Shown: positions 38,232-46,979 of the stretch, one piece after another | Numbering within the stretch: position 1 is the first letter of the stretch | How the letters are laid out: each line of letters begins with the position of its first letter | IMG/VR virus record: IMGVR_UViG_3300020428_000014 | Coordinates: 1 to 54,203 of that record | Strand: one strand, 5' to 3' | Source of the DNA: a virus | DNA length: 54,203 nt | Notes under the pieces: model-generated | Database searches by the model: none | Told to the model about the DNA's origin: nothing | The model's input: only the letters and a program-made list of their open reading frames with translations | Made by a program: the position numbers and the translations under genes

Positions 38232-38650
38232 GCCGACAGACTATTAACTTGGGTTCTGTAGGTGATCGTATATCGGCTTGACACTATTCCTGCGGGCATG
38301 TCTGCTTCAATAAAATCAAACTTTGTTGGCCCAGCATTTAGATCTAACGCCAGTCCGCCAAGCGTGGTATCCGCCATGATCTTGCTATGCATTGACTCGA
38401 CCACTGGGTCTGCTAGTGACTCTGGACTATTGCCTCGTACAAACACACTCAGAGTGAAATCTAGCTCCCGTGTATGGATGCCCAGGACATGTTCCTCTGG
38501 TGTGTCTAACTCGCTAGTCACCATTAACGCGGGTGTCTCATTCCTGGCGAGAGGCTCGCTTCTATTCCTGTAAATTCTTGTTCCGACGCCAGTTGTCCCC
38601 GTCAGCGCATTCATCACGGCCTGAAGAATACTTTCTCTTTTGGTCGCCAT
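38228..38650 (-). CDS. Tail terminator protein (gpU-like)
   Basis: 140 residues. RESILQAVMNALTGTTGVGTRIYRNRSEPLARNETPALMVTSELDTPEEHVLGIHTRELDFTLSVFVRG... ESMHSKIMADTTLGG resembles the phage minor-tail-U/tail terminator fold (helix, small beta sheet, helix). It should cap the tail tube and allow head attachment. The order terminator then tube is the lambda one. Confidence 0.75.
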   Translation of the reverse strand: MATKRESILQAVMNALTGTTGVGTRIYRNRSEPLARNETPALMVTSELDTPEEHVLGIHTRELDFTLSVFVRGNSPESLADPVVESMHSKIMADTTLGGLALDLNAGPTKFDFIEADMPAGIVSSRYTITYRTQVNSLSA

Positions 38651-38652
38651 AT

Positions 38653-38733
38653 TCAGCTTTTTGGCGGGGTCATATTGTTTGCTGCGAAAATCACAGCAGT
38701 CATCACCAAGACGACAACAATCAAGTAGGCCAT
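38653..38733 (-). CDS. Very short membrane peptide, 26 aa
   Basis: ATG at 38733 gives MAYLIVVVLVMTAVIFAANN followed by MTPPKS, a single hydrophobic helix with a short polar end, finishing two bases before the gpU start. A purine-rich AAGAGGA lies upstream of an overlapping ATG (38746 region). No function assignable; it may be a leader peptide or a tiny membrane protein. Confidence 0.4.
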   Translation of the reverse strand: MAYLIVVVLVMTAVIFAANNMTPPKS

Positions 38734-38781
38734 TTGTCTGTCATCTTGTCCTCTTGATTATATCTATATCCTTTGTCTCCC

Positions 38782-39534
38782 CTATGATTCAGCAGCTTCC
38801 ATCAATGCTCTTACAAGACTGGGCGGGGGCTCGGCGATTTGATCCAGGTGGCCGATTATCATCGTGTTCACAAGCAGACCGCCGTGAATGTAGGCAAGAT
38901 CAGTGCTCTGGTATTGATCAGGCGAGATTTTTTGCTTAAGCCCTGCACCGCAGACTCGAAATTCTTTCTCACCTAAAGCAATTGTGTTTTTGGCTAGGTG
39001 TAAATCGCTTGGTGATTTATAGAAGAAGAGTTGACTTTGAGGATATTCTTCATTCTGTCGAATAAAACCTGAGTCCAACGCATCAGGATAGTACTCGTCC
39101 AAGTAGTCCCCTTGCTCTTCAGTATCAACATGTAGGCCTACGAAGCCAGCTTTATTCATGTCAATCGCTAGCCGAGTCACTAATACACCAACTGTTGTTT
39201 GTTGACGAAAAGGAGCGAGCTTATTGGGTTCGCGTTTCTCGCGAAATGCTATGTAACCCTCATTTGAATGAAAGTTCATTTGAAGCGTCAACAATCTATC
39301 TAGCGCTTCATCAAGAGTGAAAGACTGAGGCGTTACGATGTCATCTTCTATGTCGCCAATAGTGCCAAAGTCGTCACTTACTTCACCGCCGAGGCAATAC
39401 GAAACGCCGTCGTCGATACACTCTTTCAATAATTCAAGTTCATTGTTGTAGCGATCGAATGCTTCACGAACAAAAAGTTGATGCAGGTCGAGTACACCAA
39501 AATCATAGGTGGGTATATGATTGTGAAGTTTCAT
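38782..39534 (-). CDS. Hypothetical protein behind the fibre genes, 250 aa
   Basis: ATG 39534 lies one base past the upstream stop (a TTG at 39546 is possible). Acidic, globular: MKLHNHIPTYDFGVLDLHQLFVREAFDRYNNELELLKECIDDG, then LDEALDRLLTLQMNFHSNEGYIAFREKREPNK and a C-terminal IHGGLLVNTMIIGHLDQIAEPPPSLVRAL. No transmembrane segment. Because it ends the fibre block and lacks repeats, a fibre chaperone or base-plate adaptor is a reasonable guess. Not recognised. Confidence 0.6.
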   Translation of the reverse strand: MKLHNHIPTYDFGVLDLHQLFVREAFDRYNNELELLKECIDDGVSYCLGGEVSDDFGTIGDIEDDIVTPQSFTLDEALDRLLTLQMNFHSNEGYIAFREKREPNKLAPFRQQTTVGVLVTRLAIDMNKAGFVGLHVDTEEQGDYLDEYYPDALDSGFIRQNEEYPQSQLFFYKSPSDLHLAKNTIALGEKEFRVCGAGLKQKISPDQYQSTDLAYIHGGLLVNTMIIGHLDQIAEPPPSLVRALMEAAES

Positions 39535-39535
39535 G

Positions 39536-42112
39536 TTACGAGACAATCACTTGGCAAGTGTAGGTGTGCCACAACGGTCCTGTTGAGGCATTCCCAGATC
39601 TAATGTCGATATAATGCGGTCCCCAAGTACTACTTGCGGTGTTATATCCATTTGAGAAATATGCATAAACCCTATAGTCATTGCCTGAGTCAAAATGCAC
39701 CCATTGAGATGCAACGTATTGGGAGGTGCTGTTGCTAGGGCTGTTGAGAATACTGTGAATCATTTCCACATCGGTGTTGCCATTGGACTGTATCTCGATG
39801 ACTTTGAAGTAGAAATAGTCTTGTGATGCCGTCCAGTTGCCGGTGCCTTTTCTGAAGATGGCATTTAGTAAAACCCAGCCACTCGTCGCAGCTGTAAAGT
39901 TCAGCGCTTGGCCTACGTAATTCGTGGACCAGCCTCCAGCAGCTCGATTAATCGTTACGGCGATTGTTGTACCGAGCTCGTGAGGAGTTGAAGTGTAGGT
40001 TTGCGAGCCGCTATATGCAGTGACTGTGGGATTGTTTCCTGATCTCGTATTGTAGCTGGAGGTATCGTAGAAGTTACGGTAGATATATCCGGCCGAGCTT
40101 GACTGGCCTGGGATTACCCAGGCGTGTAGTTCAACGCCATAGTAATCTGATACACCAGTAGCTGTTACGAATGACGAATAGTAATTTGTGTCACCCCTAA
40201 GCACTATTCTTTTGTCCCGGCTCTGATTAGGCCCATTCGCAATATTGTTGTGATTGTCGCTGATCCCCATGCCATGGGGTGTTGAATCTCGGAAATTGCT
40301 CGCGGAACTATGCCATGACGCAGAGCCGGTGGTGATAGTTACGTCATACACCTTCCCGACGATAAATGATGCCCTATCTAGATTTAGCTCGCCCACGCCA
40401 TCACCCACACTAGTCCAACCACCAGTTATACGTGAACCGAGGGTCGGCGATGTGATGATGTTCGTGGAAGCAACAGTACTGATTGCCAATGTCGCAGTCT
40501 TTGGACTATCAGTCGCCGTGGCACTAGTCACAACGCAGCCAACTGAGTAAGTCCCCGTAGAACTCGGCCAGGTCAGGGTGATTGATGTTGTTCCTTGACC
40601 AGTAAAGGAGATCGGCGCCGCTGCTGCAGCACCATAGAAATCGTCGAGCGAAATTACTCCACTCGTAGGCACACCGCTATTAATACTGATGTTCGGTACG
40701 AGCGTCCCACCTTTAAAGTACTCATTCAATGCGTGCGGAGCTGAACCCCCGAACTCGGTTGCGAGATCGTTGATTGAGATTGCCCCAGATGATTGCAAGG
40801 CAGAGCCGCCTGATGTCCCGCCTGTACCTGTAATTGACCATGAGTAGGTCTCGTCAGTCAGTACTGCGGCGTCTGTAATATTGCCTACCGTGTACGTTTC
40901 TTGAGTGGATATGACTGGGCCGGCATTGCCTGTAACTGTTGGGGTGCCGAGATACAGCGTACCGACACTCACACTCACACTCTTTGTTTGAGTAACGGGC
41001 GAGTCGCTTGCCGAGCTATCACTTACGACCACTTGCACTGTTCGACTGCCAGCGCTTGTGAAACTAAAATTGCCTGTATTTCCACTAGACGAAACTAGTG
41101 TTCCTCCCGAAGGGATACTCCAGGTATAGACCGGGCTCGAGGAGGTGCCTCCGATGGCAGCTGTATATGTGTAGGGACCATATGATGCACCTACATTTGC
41201 AGTTGCGGGTCCACTAATTGTCACGCTCCCAATCGTTGCTGGTGCCGTTACCGTTACCGACTTTGTGGCCGTAACAGGCGAGTCAGTTGCCGCACTGTCG
41301 CTGACCACACAAATGACACTCTGACTGCCAGCTGTCGACCAATTAACGGTTGCTGTGTTCCCACTAGACGAAATCGTTCCTGCCGAAAAACTGCCGAGAG
41401 CCCATGTGTAGACCGGGCTAGAGGCGTTGCCTCCAATTGCAGCGGTATATGCACTAGACGTACCGGTTTGAGCACTCGTCGGCCCACTAATTGTTACTGT
41501 CCCAATCGTTGTGGATGTGGAGCCTGACAGCGTGTAATCCTGAGCCATTGCTGCCCAAAGATATTTGCCGGACCCGTAATTAGGACTGCTTGATTCTGCG
41601 TAGAGATAATACCCAGTGGTGGAACCATCCGAATCTCTTGTGCCACCAGTTGCACTTGATGGTGTCCCGCCCCGGTCGTAGTTCCAACGCCCAGATGTGC
41701 TTGTCGTTGTTGTACAAGCCGTCCAACCAGATGAAAAAGATGGCAATGACGAGCTATTGTTCGACGAGTTTTTAATCCAATGAGGGTTTGATGAACCACC
41801 CTGTAGTCTTGTGGTATGGGGATCAAAATCTAGGTCTCCTCCAGTTGTCCCCTTGAGCTCCATATCGTCTAGCTGAATATCAGCTCTCCAGTACGACATC
41901 CCTGTATATTTAAGAACAATCCTGCCTGTGGTTCCGGCGTATGAGGCTAGGTTTTCTGTGTATGAAAGCCAAGTGCTGGAGCTATTCGTGTGTTGTTGAC
42001 CTGAAACAGATCTCAGTAGATTTAAGGTGCCATTAGACTCGCGCCAATAAACACTAAGCGTTCCGATGTTTGCGCCGTATGCATAGTATTTCCAGGTAAA
42101 TTGGGTAGTCAT
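39536..42112 (-). CDS. Large fibre-like protein with PKD/Ig-like repeats
   Basis: 858 residues. The first 100 look like a jelly-roll or MAM-like sugar-binding module (TWKYYAYGANIGTLSVYWRESNGTL... YSGMSYWRADIQLDDMEL type). Two near-identical PKD/Ig-like repeats of about 85 residues follow (IGTVTISGPTSAQTG... AAIGGNASSPVYTWALG... VVSDSAATDSPVTATKSVTVTAP; IGSVTISGPATANVG... AAIGGTSSSPVYTWSIP). Further beta-rich Ser/Thr/Gly segments extend to the end. Low charge and repeat content are typical of virion-decorating fibres that bind cell-surface polysaccharide. It shares N-terminal order with neighbouring fibre genes but no S74 domain. Confidence 0.75.
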   Translation of the reverse strand: MTTQFTWKYYAYGANIGTLSVYWRESNGTLNLLRSVSGQQHTNSSSTWLSYTENLASYAGTTGRIVLKYTGMSYWRADIQLDDMELKGTTGGDLDFDPHTTRLQGGSSNPHWIKNSSNNSSSLPSFSSGWTACTTTTSTSGRWNYDRGGTPSSATGGTRDSDGSTTGYYLYAESSSPNYGSGKYLWAAMAQDYTLSGSTSTTIGTVTISGPTSAQTGTSSAYTAAIGGNASSPVYTWALGSFSAGTISSSGNTATVNWSTAGSQSVICVVSDSAATDSPVTATKSVTVTAPATIGSVTISGPATANVGASYGPYTYTAAIGGTSSSPVYTWSIPSGGTLVSSSGNTGNFSFTSAGSRTVQVVVSDSSASDSPVTQTKSVSVSVGTLYLGTPTVTGNAGPVISTQETYTVGNITDAAVLTDETYSWSITGTGGTSGGSALQSSGAISINDLATEFGGSAPHALNEYFKGGTLVPNISINSGVPTSGVISLDDFYGAAAAAPISFTGQGTTSITLTWPSSTGTYSVGCVVTSATATDSPKTATLAISTVASTNIITSPTLGSRITGGWTSVGDGVGELNLDRASFIVGKVYDVTITTGSASWHSSASNFRDSTPHGMGISDNHNNIANGPNQSRDKRIVLRGDTNYYSSFVTATGVSDYYGVELHAWVIPGQSSSAGYIYRNFYDTSSYNTRSGNNPTVTAYSGSQTYTSTPHELGTTIAVTINRAAGGWSTNYVGQALNFTAATSGWVLLNAIFRKGTGNWTASQDYFYFKVIEIQSNGNTDVEMIHSILNSPSNSTSQYVASQWVHFDSGNDYRVYAYFSNGYNTASSTWGPHYIDIRSGNASTGPLWHTYTCQVIVS

Positions 42113-42115
42113 CTT

Positions 42116-44578
42116 TTATTTGCCTTGATCGTAGACGTGAGCTTTTAATTCATCGATCTCGGCTTGTTGTTCCTTAATAGCCTCGACAAGTAGTCCGACG
42201 AGGTTCCCATATGCAACAGATTTGAAACCCTGCTCATCTGTGCTTACGACCTCGGGCAGGACCTGTTCAACCTCTTGAGCGATAACACCTGCAAATCGGG
42301 ATTGCGTTTCCAGATCAGCTCGCTGAAAGGTAACGCCGTTAATCTTACAAACTTTATCTAGAGCATTTTTAATAGGCTTGATTTCTTTCTTTAAGTTGAT
42401 ATCGGAATATGCGGTTACGTTGCCAGTTGCAGTCAGATTTCCTGTAGCCCTTGCGAAAGTGAAGCGTGTCGTGGTGCCGTCTCGAATCAACAAGTTATCA
42501 GCGCCACTACTGTTCATGTCCATATGCATGCTTCCTGACCCATCGCAGTGCATTTCAAAATCTGCACCGGTTCCAAAATTAATATTGACGCTGTCATTCA
42601 TCGTGATGGCGGAGGCCCCACCGGCACTGCCCCCACTCACCGTGGTCCAACTACATACGCCTGAGCCATTCGTGGTTAGCAGTTGACCGTTAGTGCCTGC
42701 ACTGCCTGGAAGAGTCATGCTCCAACTGGAGCTGAAGTTTGCGTGAGCTGGTGCTTGTAGAGTTACGTTGTGAGAGTTATTTTCACAATTTAAAATACAT
42801 TTTCCCTGGTTAGATGATCCGTCGCCCTCAATAGTGACAGAGCCACTGGAGTTTATTACAACCGTGCCCGTGGAATCAGGCAGCGTAATTGTATTGTCCT
42901 GGGTAGGATCAACAACCGTTAATTCGGTTTCAAAGCTATTATCAGTAGCACCTTCAAATCGTAAGTTGACACCGTCAGCTAAGTAAACGTTTTTGTGGTA
43001 AAAACACGTACTGCCGGCACCATTGAACTGCAGCCTAGTGCTGCTTACGCCGTTGCTCCTTACAGCGAAAAACAGTTCACCGTCTTGTGTTCCACTGGTT
43101 TCATCATTTATTTGGGCATAAATACTGGCATACTGCAATGAACCACTGTTACTGTCTTCACCGTAGAACCGAATCCTCCCTAGCCAATCATCAACAGCAG
43201 GTGATGCAGAGTTCCTGTAGAGAGTGATCTCAGGGCCGACACCCGATCCGGCGTCAGTTGATCGAACAGTGAGATTTCCAGTGATATCGATCCCGCCCGT
43301 TCCGGTGATGTCGTTGCTGTTTAGGTCTAAATTACCACCTAGTTGTGGGGTTGTATCCTCTACAACATTTAAAAGAACCGTACCCGTGGCATCAGGTAGT
43401 GTGATGGTATTGTCTTGGGTGGGATCAACAACAGTAAGAGTGGTTTCATTAGTATTATCAGATGCACCTTCAAAAACTAAATTAACACTTTGACCGAGAA
43501 GAACGTTTTTATTAACAAATTTAGTACTTGAATTACCTGTTAAAACCAATCTACCAGACCACTGGGTTCCATTTTCTGCTACATAAAAATCTATCCTACC
43601 GTCTTCTGTTCCGTCAGTTTCATCATTTATTCTGCCATTGATCTGACCATACAATATTTTTTCATCGGCATCATTTTCACCATAAAAACGAATGGAACCT
43701 ATAGTATCATTTGTGGCAGGTGATTCACTGTTCCGATAAAGATCAATACTAGGATTTGCACTATTTCCTGCATCAGTTGATGTGACGCTAATGGTTCCAG
43801 TGATATCGATCCCACCCGTTCCGGTGATGTCGTTGCTGTTTAGATCTAAATTACCGCCTAGTTGTGGGGTTGTATCCTCTACAACATTTAACAGAACCGT
43901 ACCCGTGGAATCGGGGATAGTAATTGTATTGTCTTGGGTAGGGTTAACAACAGTAATCTTAGTTTCATTGGGATTAGCAGCAGTACCTTCAAAAGTTATT
44001 TCAACATTGGTATTGAAATGGACATCTCTGCCTACGAATTTAGTGCTTCCATTACCCGCGAATTCAAGTCTTTTTGAAAGATTGCCATTTTGCAGTACAT
44101 AAAATTCTAATTTGCCGTCTTCTGTGCCATCAGTTTCGTCCGATATTCTGCTCGAAATGTATGCATACTCTGTCTTTTCATTGGCATCGTTTTCACCATA
44201 AAACCGAATTTTGCCTAACAAATCATCTGGTGCAGGCGATGCACTGTTCCGGTATAGATCAATGTAGGGAGCATGGGCTGACCCGGCATCAGCCGATGTG
44301 ACGCCAATGGTCCCAGTGATATCGATATTACCAGTTCCGGTGATGTCGTTGCTGTTTAGATCAAAGTCTCCACCAAGTTGTGGGGTGGTGTCTGCGACAA
44401 CCGAGGCGATTCCACCGCTGCTTGCTCCGATCTCGACAACAGCTGCTGTGCCATCGTCTTTCTTTCCGTAGAGCTTGCCGTCATACGAATTCCAAGCTAG
44501 CTCCCCGAGATCGAGATCACTTGTTGTGGGAACTCTGTTCTGAACGCTAGAACGCTTCAGTTTAAAAGTGTTTGCCAT
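42116..44578 (-). CDS. Tail fibre with S74 intramolecular chaperone
   Basis: 820 residues. The N-terminus (MANTFKLKRSSVQNRVPTTSDLDLGELAWNSYDGKLYGKK) is a common cyanophage fibre attachment module, shared in style with the 44635 gene. Three repeats of about 172 residues follow, each with DTTPQLGG(D/N)(F/L)DLNSNDITG and PTQDNTITxPD(S/A)TGTV. The C-terminal 100 residues (DINLKKEIKPIKNALDKVCKINGVTFQ... FAGVIAQEVEQVLPEVV... AYGNLVGLLVEAIKEQQAEIDEL) are a peptidase S74 chaperone, with the Ser in SDINLKK expected to carry out self-cleavage after trimerisation. Confidence 0.9.
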   Translation of the reverse strand: MANTFKLKRSSVQNRVPTTSDLDLGELAWNSYDGKLYGKKDDGTAAVVEIGASSGGIASVVADTTPQLGGDFDLNSNDITGTGNIDITGTIGVTSADAGSAHAPYIDLYRNSASPAPDDLLGKIRFYGENDANEKTEYAYISSRISDETDGTEDGKLEFYVLQNGNLSKRLEFAGNGSTKFVGRDVHFNTNVEITFEGTAANPNETKITVVNPTQDNTITIPDSTGTVLLNVVEDTTPQLGGNLDLNSNDITGTGGIDITGTISVTSTDAGNSANPSIDLYRNSESPATNDTIGSIRFYGENDADEKILYGQINGRINDETDGTEDGRIDFYVAENGTQWSGRLVLTGNSSTKFVNKNVLLGQSVNLVFEGASDNTNETTLTVVDPTQDNTITLPDATGTVLLNVVEDTTPQLGGNLDLNSNDITGTGGIDITGNLTVRSTDAGSGVGPEITLYRNSASPAVDDWLGRIRFYGEDSNSGSLQYASIYAQINDETSGTQDGELFFAVRSNGVSSTRLQFNGAGSTCFYHKNVYLADGVNLRFEGATDNSFETELTVVDPTQDNTITLPDSTGTVVINSSGSVTIEGDGSSNQGKCILNCENNSHNVTLQAPAHANFSSSWSMTLPGSAGTNGQLLTTNGSGVCSWTTVSGGSAGGASAITMNDSVNINFGTGADFEMHCDGSGSMHMDMNSSGADNLLIRDGTTTRFTFARATGNLTATGNVTAYSDINLKKEIKPIKNALDKVCKINGVTFQRADLETQSRFAGVIAQEVEQVLPEVVSTDEQGFKSVAYGNLVGLLVEAIKEQQAEIDELKAHVYDQGK
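42850..44401 (-). repeat. Three tandem coding repeats of about 516-522 bp
   Basis: Units begin near 44401, 43885 and 43363 and share DNA blocks such as the segment encoding PQLGGNLDLNSNDITG almost unchanged. The sequence between the blocks has diverged. This indicates duplication followed by selection on the spacer parts. Confidence 0.75.
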
Positions 44579-44634
44579 CTGGCTGTCCTATACCTGTGGC
44601 TATCTAGCCGGACCTATTACAAGCTTAAGTAGGT

Positions 44635-45948
44635 CTAGAACGTTCCTCCATCGAGAGTGACTCCGTCTATCGTGCCCCCATCAATATTCACGGACGTATG
44701 TGCCTGTGTCGCCATACTTCCCAGGCCCAAGGTGGTGCGTCCTGCGGCTGCGTCTGCATCATCAAGCAGGCTGCGACCGAATGCAGTCAGGGTCGTCAAT
44801 GCTGCACTAGTTGCTGAATCGAAGTATGCAAGCTTGCCACTGGCAGCGGTAAGGCTTGCGATATAGCTCAGCGGAGCTGCAACAAGTACTTGGCTTCCAT
44901 TTACTGCAATACCCGTACCGGCACCTACATTGAAGGCAGTTCCAGCCTGGGACATTCCGTTCCCAGCAGTGATATCACCTGCTTTTGAGAACTGTGTAAA
45001 GGTTAAATCAGTGGTCCCAACCGTGATATCATCATTGGTTGTTAAGACAAAACCTTTGTCCGCATTATCCGTTCCTTCTTCAATGAAGGTAAACATCCCA
45101 GCGGTAACTTCAGCATCAGCATTAGCATCTGCTGTTCTATGAAAAACGGGTGAACCCTCGACCGATATGTATCTGTATATCCCGTTATAGGAAGCATCTG
45201 TCTGGTCCTTAACTAGAACGCGGTCTGCGTTAGTTGTGCTTAGCGTTACGCCATCAATGCTTGTCGGCACGCTCCCACCCGACAGTGCGATGTTCGCAGT
45301 TGTTGCAACGCGGCAGGACGCTTTAATGTCTAGGCCATTAACAACGCTGTCTGTGTAGCCCTTGGTGCAGGCGTCGCTATCTGAAACGGGTGTGGCCAGA
45401 TTTGTGATCTTCTGGCTGTTCATCGACACGGAACCGGTCGGAGCAGCCATCTGGTCCAGCCTGCTGAGGCGAACCGATGTATCAAAATCCGAGATCTTGC
45501 TGCTGCTCAGGCTCGGAATGTCGCCAGCGGTCAGATCCGCCCCAGCTGTTACGAGTCCATCGGCGTCATACGTGATTTTGGCCTTAGTTGCCCCTGTGAT
45601 CGCTGTATTGGCTTCTAAGTAGCCCTGGGCCTGTACATACGCCGTTGTGGCAATTTTCGTCGAATCATCCGACGTTGCAGCAGTGGTTGCTGTGGCAGCA
45701 CCTACGTTTACAGCACCAGTGAACGTTTTATCGCCAGAGATCGAGGTTTGGTTAGTGGTGATCGTGACGAATGCACCTGAGCCACCAATTGCTTCTACGG
45801 TAGTGGCACTACCTCCTGCCCCTCCAGAACCTTTCCCGTAATACAAAGTGTCATCAACTTCATTAAAAGCAAGTTCCGCATTCTCGAGCGAACTTGGGCT
45901 TCCAGTATTACCTGCAGCACGCCTCTTAATTCGGAGTGTATTAGCCAT
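44635..45948 (-). CDS. Fibre protein, 437 aa
   Basis: N-terminus MANTLRIKRRAAGNTGSPSSLENAELAFNEVDDTLYYGKG matches the fibre-base pattern of its neighbour. The centre contains VSDSDACTKGYTDSVVNGLDIKASCRVATTANIALSGG and ERTADANADAEVTAGMFTFIEEGTDN-like segments known from cyanophage and pelagiphage fibres (DKGFVLTTNDDITVGTTDLTFTQFS). The C-terminus ends IDGGTIDGVTLDGGTF, a terminal DGGTF tag also seen (DGGNF) in the next upstream product. Probably a trimeric side fibre or its shaft. Confidence 0.8.
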   Translation of the reverse strand: MANTLRIKRRAAGNTGSPSSLENAELAFNEVDDTLYYGKGSGGAGGSATTVEAIGGSGAFVTITTNQTSISGDKTFTGAVNVGAATATTAATSDDSTKIATTAYVQAQGYLEANTAITGATKAKITYDADGLVTAGADLTAGDIPSLSSSKISDFDTSVRLSRLDQMAAPTGSVSMNSQKITNLATPVSDSDACTKGYTDSVVNGLDIKASCRVATTANIALSGGSVPTSIDGVTLSTTNADRVLVKDQTDASYNGIYRYISVEGSPVFHRTADANADAEVTAGMFTFIEEGTDNADKGFVLTTNDDITVGTTDLTFTQFSKAGDITAGNGMSQAGTAFNVGAGTGIAVNGSQVLVAAPLSYIASLTAASGKLAYFDSATSAALTTLTAFGRSLLDDADAAAGRTTLGLGSMATQAHTSVNIDGGTIDGVTLDGGTF

Positions 45949-45962
45949 GTGAACCTAGCTCC

Positions 45963-46253
45963 TCAGAAGTTGCCGCCATCGGTTAATGTCGTTGTAGACC
46001 ATGTGTTGTCCGCTTTGAATATCCCAGCGGTTTGGTCATAGTACACAACGCTCTCATCTATTTTACTATCTGTCTCTGCGCGTACCTCATTCCCTTCTAC
46101 TACATATGGCAAGCTATTAAAGCTTGTTGTGCCATCCCCGATCTTCAATGCTTGACTGTCGCTGATATACCCAATCTCCCCCTGCTTTAAGACTGGGTTC
46201 GATGCTTGCCACTCCGATGCCGTAGCGTTTCTGATCGCAATTACTACACCCAT
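45963..46253 (-). CDS. Short fibre/adaptor protein, 96 aa
   Basis: ATG 46253 overlaps the upstream stop by one base (TGATG). MGVVIAIRNATASEWQASNPVLKQGEIGYISDSQALKIGDGTTSFNSLPYV is the N-terminal module found at the start of many phage fibres (major-tropism-determinant N-terminal-like). The chain then runs SVVYYDQTAGIFKADNTWSTTTLTDGGNF and stops. It therefore looks like a fibre base without a shaft, sharing the terminal DGG(N/T)F tag with the 437-residue fibre. Confidence 0.75.
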   Translation of the reverse strand: MGVVIAIRNATASEWQASNPVLKQGEIGYISDSQALKIGDGTTSFNSLPYVVEGNEVRAETDSKIDESVVYYDQTAGIFKADNTWSTTTLTDGGNF

Positions 46254-46702
46254 CAGGCACCTCCACCACCAATAACGTTGGTGCCGTCGTCTCCTTCCGA
46301 GTCGACCCACTTATCTCCATCATAAGTTAAGAAATCGCCGCTTTCGGGATTTCTGATCGTTACATCCTGCAGATCACCAATGTTGTAGTTACGCGGTGTG
46401 ACCCCTGGGACCGTTTCATCGAACGGTAGACGTTGCAAGCCAATCTGTACAAACTTGCCGTCGTCTAGGCGCATTACCTCTCTCACTTGGTAGCCAATGC
46501 CGTCAACTACCATTCCGTCTCCATAAGTAAGCGTCCCAAAGTCAGACCACTTCGCTGTTAGGGCGTAGTCAGTCGTCACTACCGCGCCATCTGCGATTAT
46601 GTCTGCAGGCATATCGAGAAGCCCCTTCCCGCTTGTAGATCCAGCCGTGCAGGTGACTCCGAACTCTCCAAAAAATACGTCTAGCGGTTCAGCAAAAGCC
46701 AT
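46253..46702 (-). CDS. Head-tail joining protein (gpFII-like) with fibre-like tail
   Basis: 149 residues. The first 100 (EPLDVFFGEFGVTCTAG... DMPADIIADGAVVTTDYALTAKWSDFGTLTYGDGMVVDGIGYQVREVMRLDDGKFVQIGLQRL) match gpFII-type head-tail connectors in size and beta pattern. After that comes NIGDLQDVTIRNPESGDFLTYDGDKWVDSEGDDG, which resembles the module used in phage fibres (L.DV...P..G..L.YDG..WV), followed by Gly repeats. The fused tail suggests that fibres attach at the neck. Located just after capsid genes, as in lambda. Confidence 0.75.
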   Translation of the reverse strand: MAFAEPLDVFFGEFGVTCTAGSTSGKGLLDMPADIIADGAVVTTDYALTAKWSDFGTLTYGDGMVVDGIGYQVREVMRLDDGKFVQIGLQRLPFDETVPGVTPRNYNIGDLQDVTIRNPESGDFLTYDGDKWVDSEGDDGTNVIGGGGA

Positions 46703-46717
46703 TTCTCTAATAGAAAG

Positions 46718-46738
46718 CGCCCCAGCTTTTGCCGGGGC
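46718..46738 (-). terminator. Hairpin terminator between capsid and FII genes
   Basis: Minus strand GCCCCGGC-AAAA-GCTGGGGC (one G-U pair) followed by GCTTTCTATT. The modest U-tract suggests partial termination, which would raise capsid over distal tail transcripts. Confidence 0.6.
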
Positions 46739-46752
46739 ATTGTTCTAGCTCG

Positions 46753-46977
46753 CTACTCCGCCTTAGGTGGAGCCTTCTTTCGCGCAGGAGGCTTTGGCGG
46801 CAGCTGAGGCGGGCATGAAGGGAAGTCTTCCTCCCCATCAATATCGAACTCGATGGCGAGTTCAGCCTTGCCCATGCCGAGGAGGAGATTGGCCTCCCCG
46901 GTGGCAAGATCCAGGACAGCGCCTGTGGAGACCTTTTGGCCCCCAACAAACACCTCCTTAATGAACTTGAGCTTCAT
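46753..46977 (-). CDS. Small protein after the major capsid protein, 74 aa
   Basis: MKLKFIKEVFVGGQKVSTGAVLDLATGEANLLLGMGKAELA reads as a small beta domain (commonly found beside capsid genes in siphoviruses), then an acidic linker and a Pro/Lys-rich end (PPQLPPKPPARKKAPPKAE). It occupies the lambda FI position. Possibly a packaging helper or head decoration; not firmly identified. Confidence 0.6.
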   Translation of the reverse strand: MKLKFIKEVFVGGQKVSTGAVLDLATGEANLLLGMGKAELAIEFDIDGEEDFPSCPPQLPPKPPARKKAPPKAE

Positions 46978-46979
46978 AA

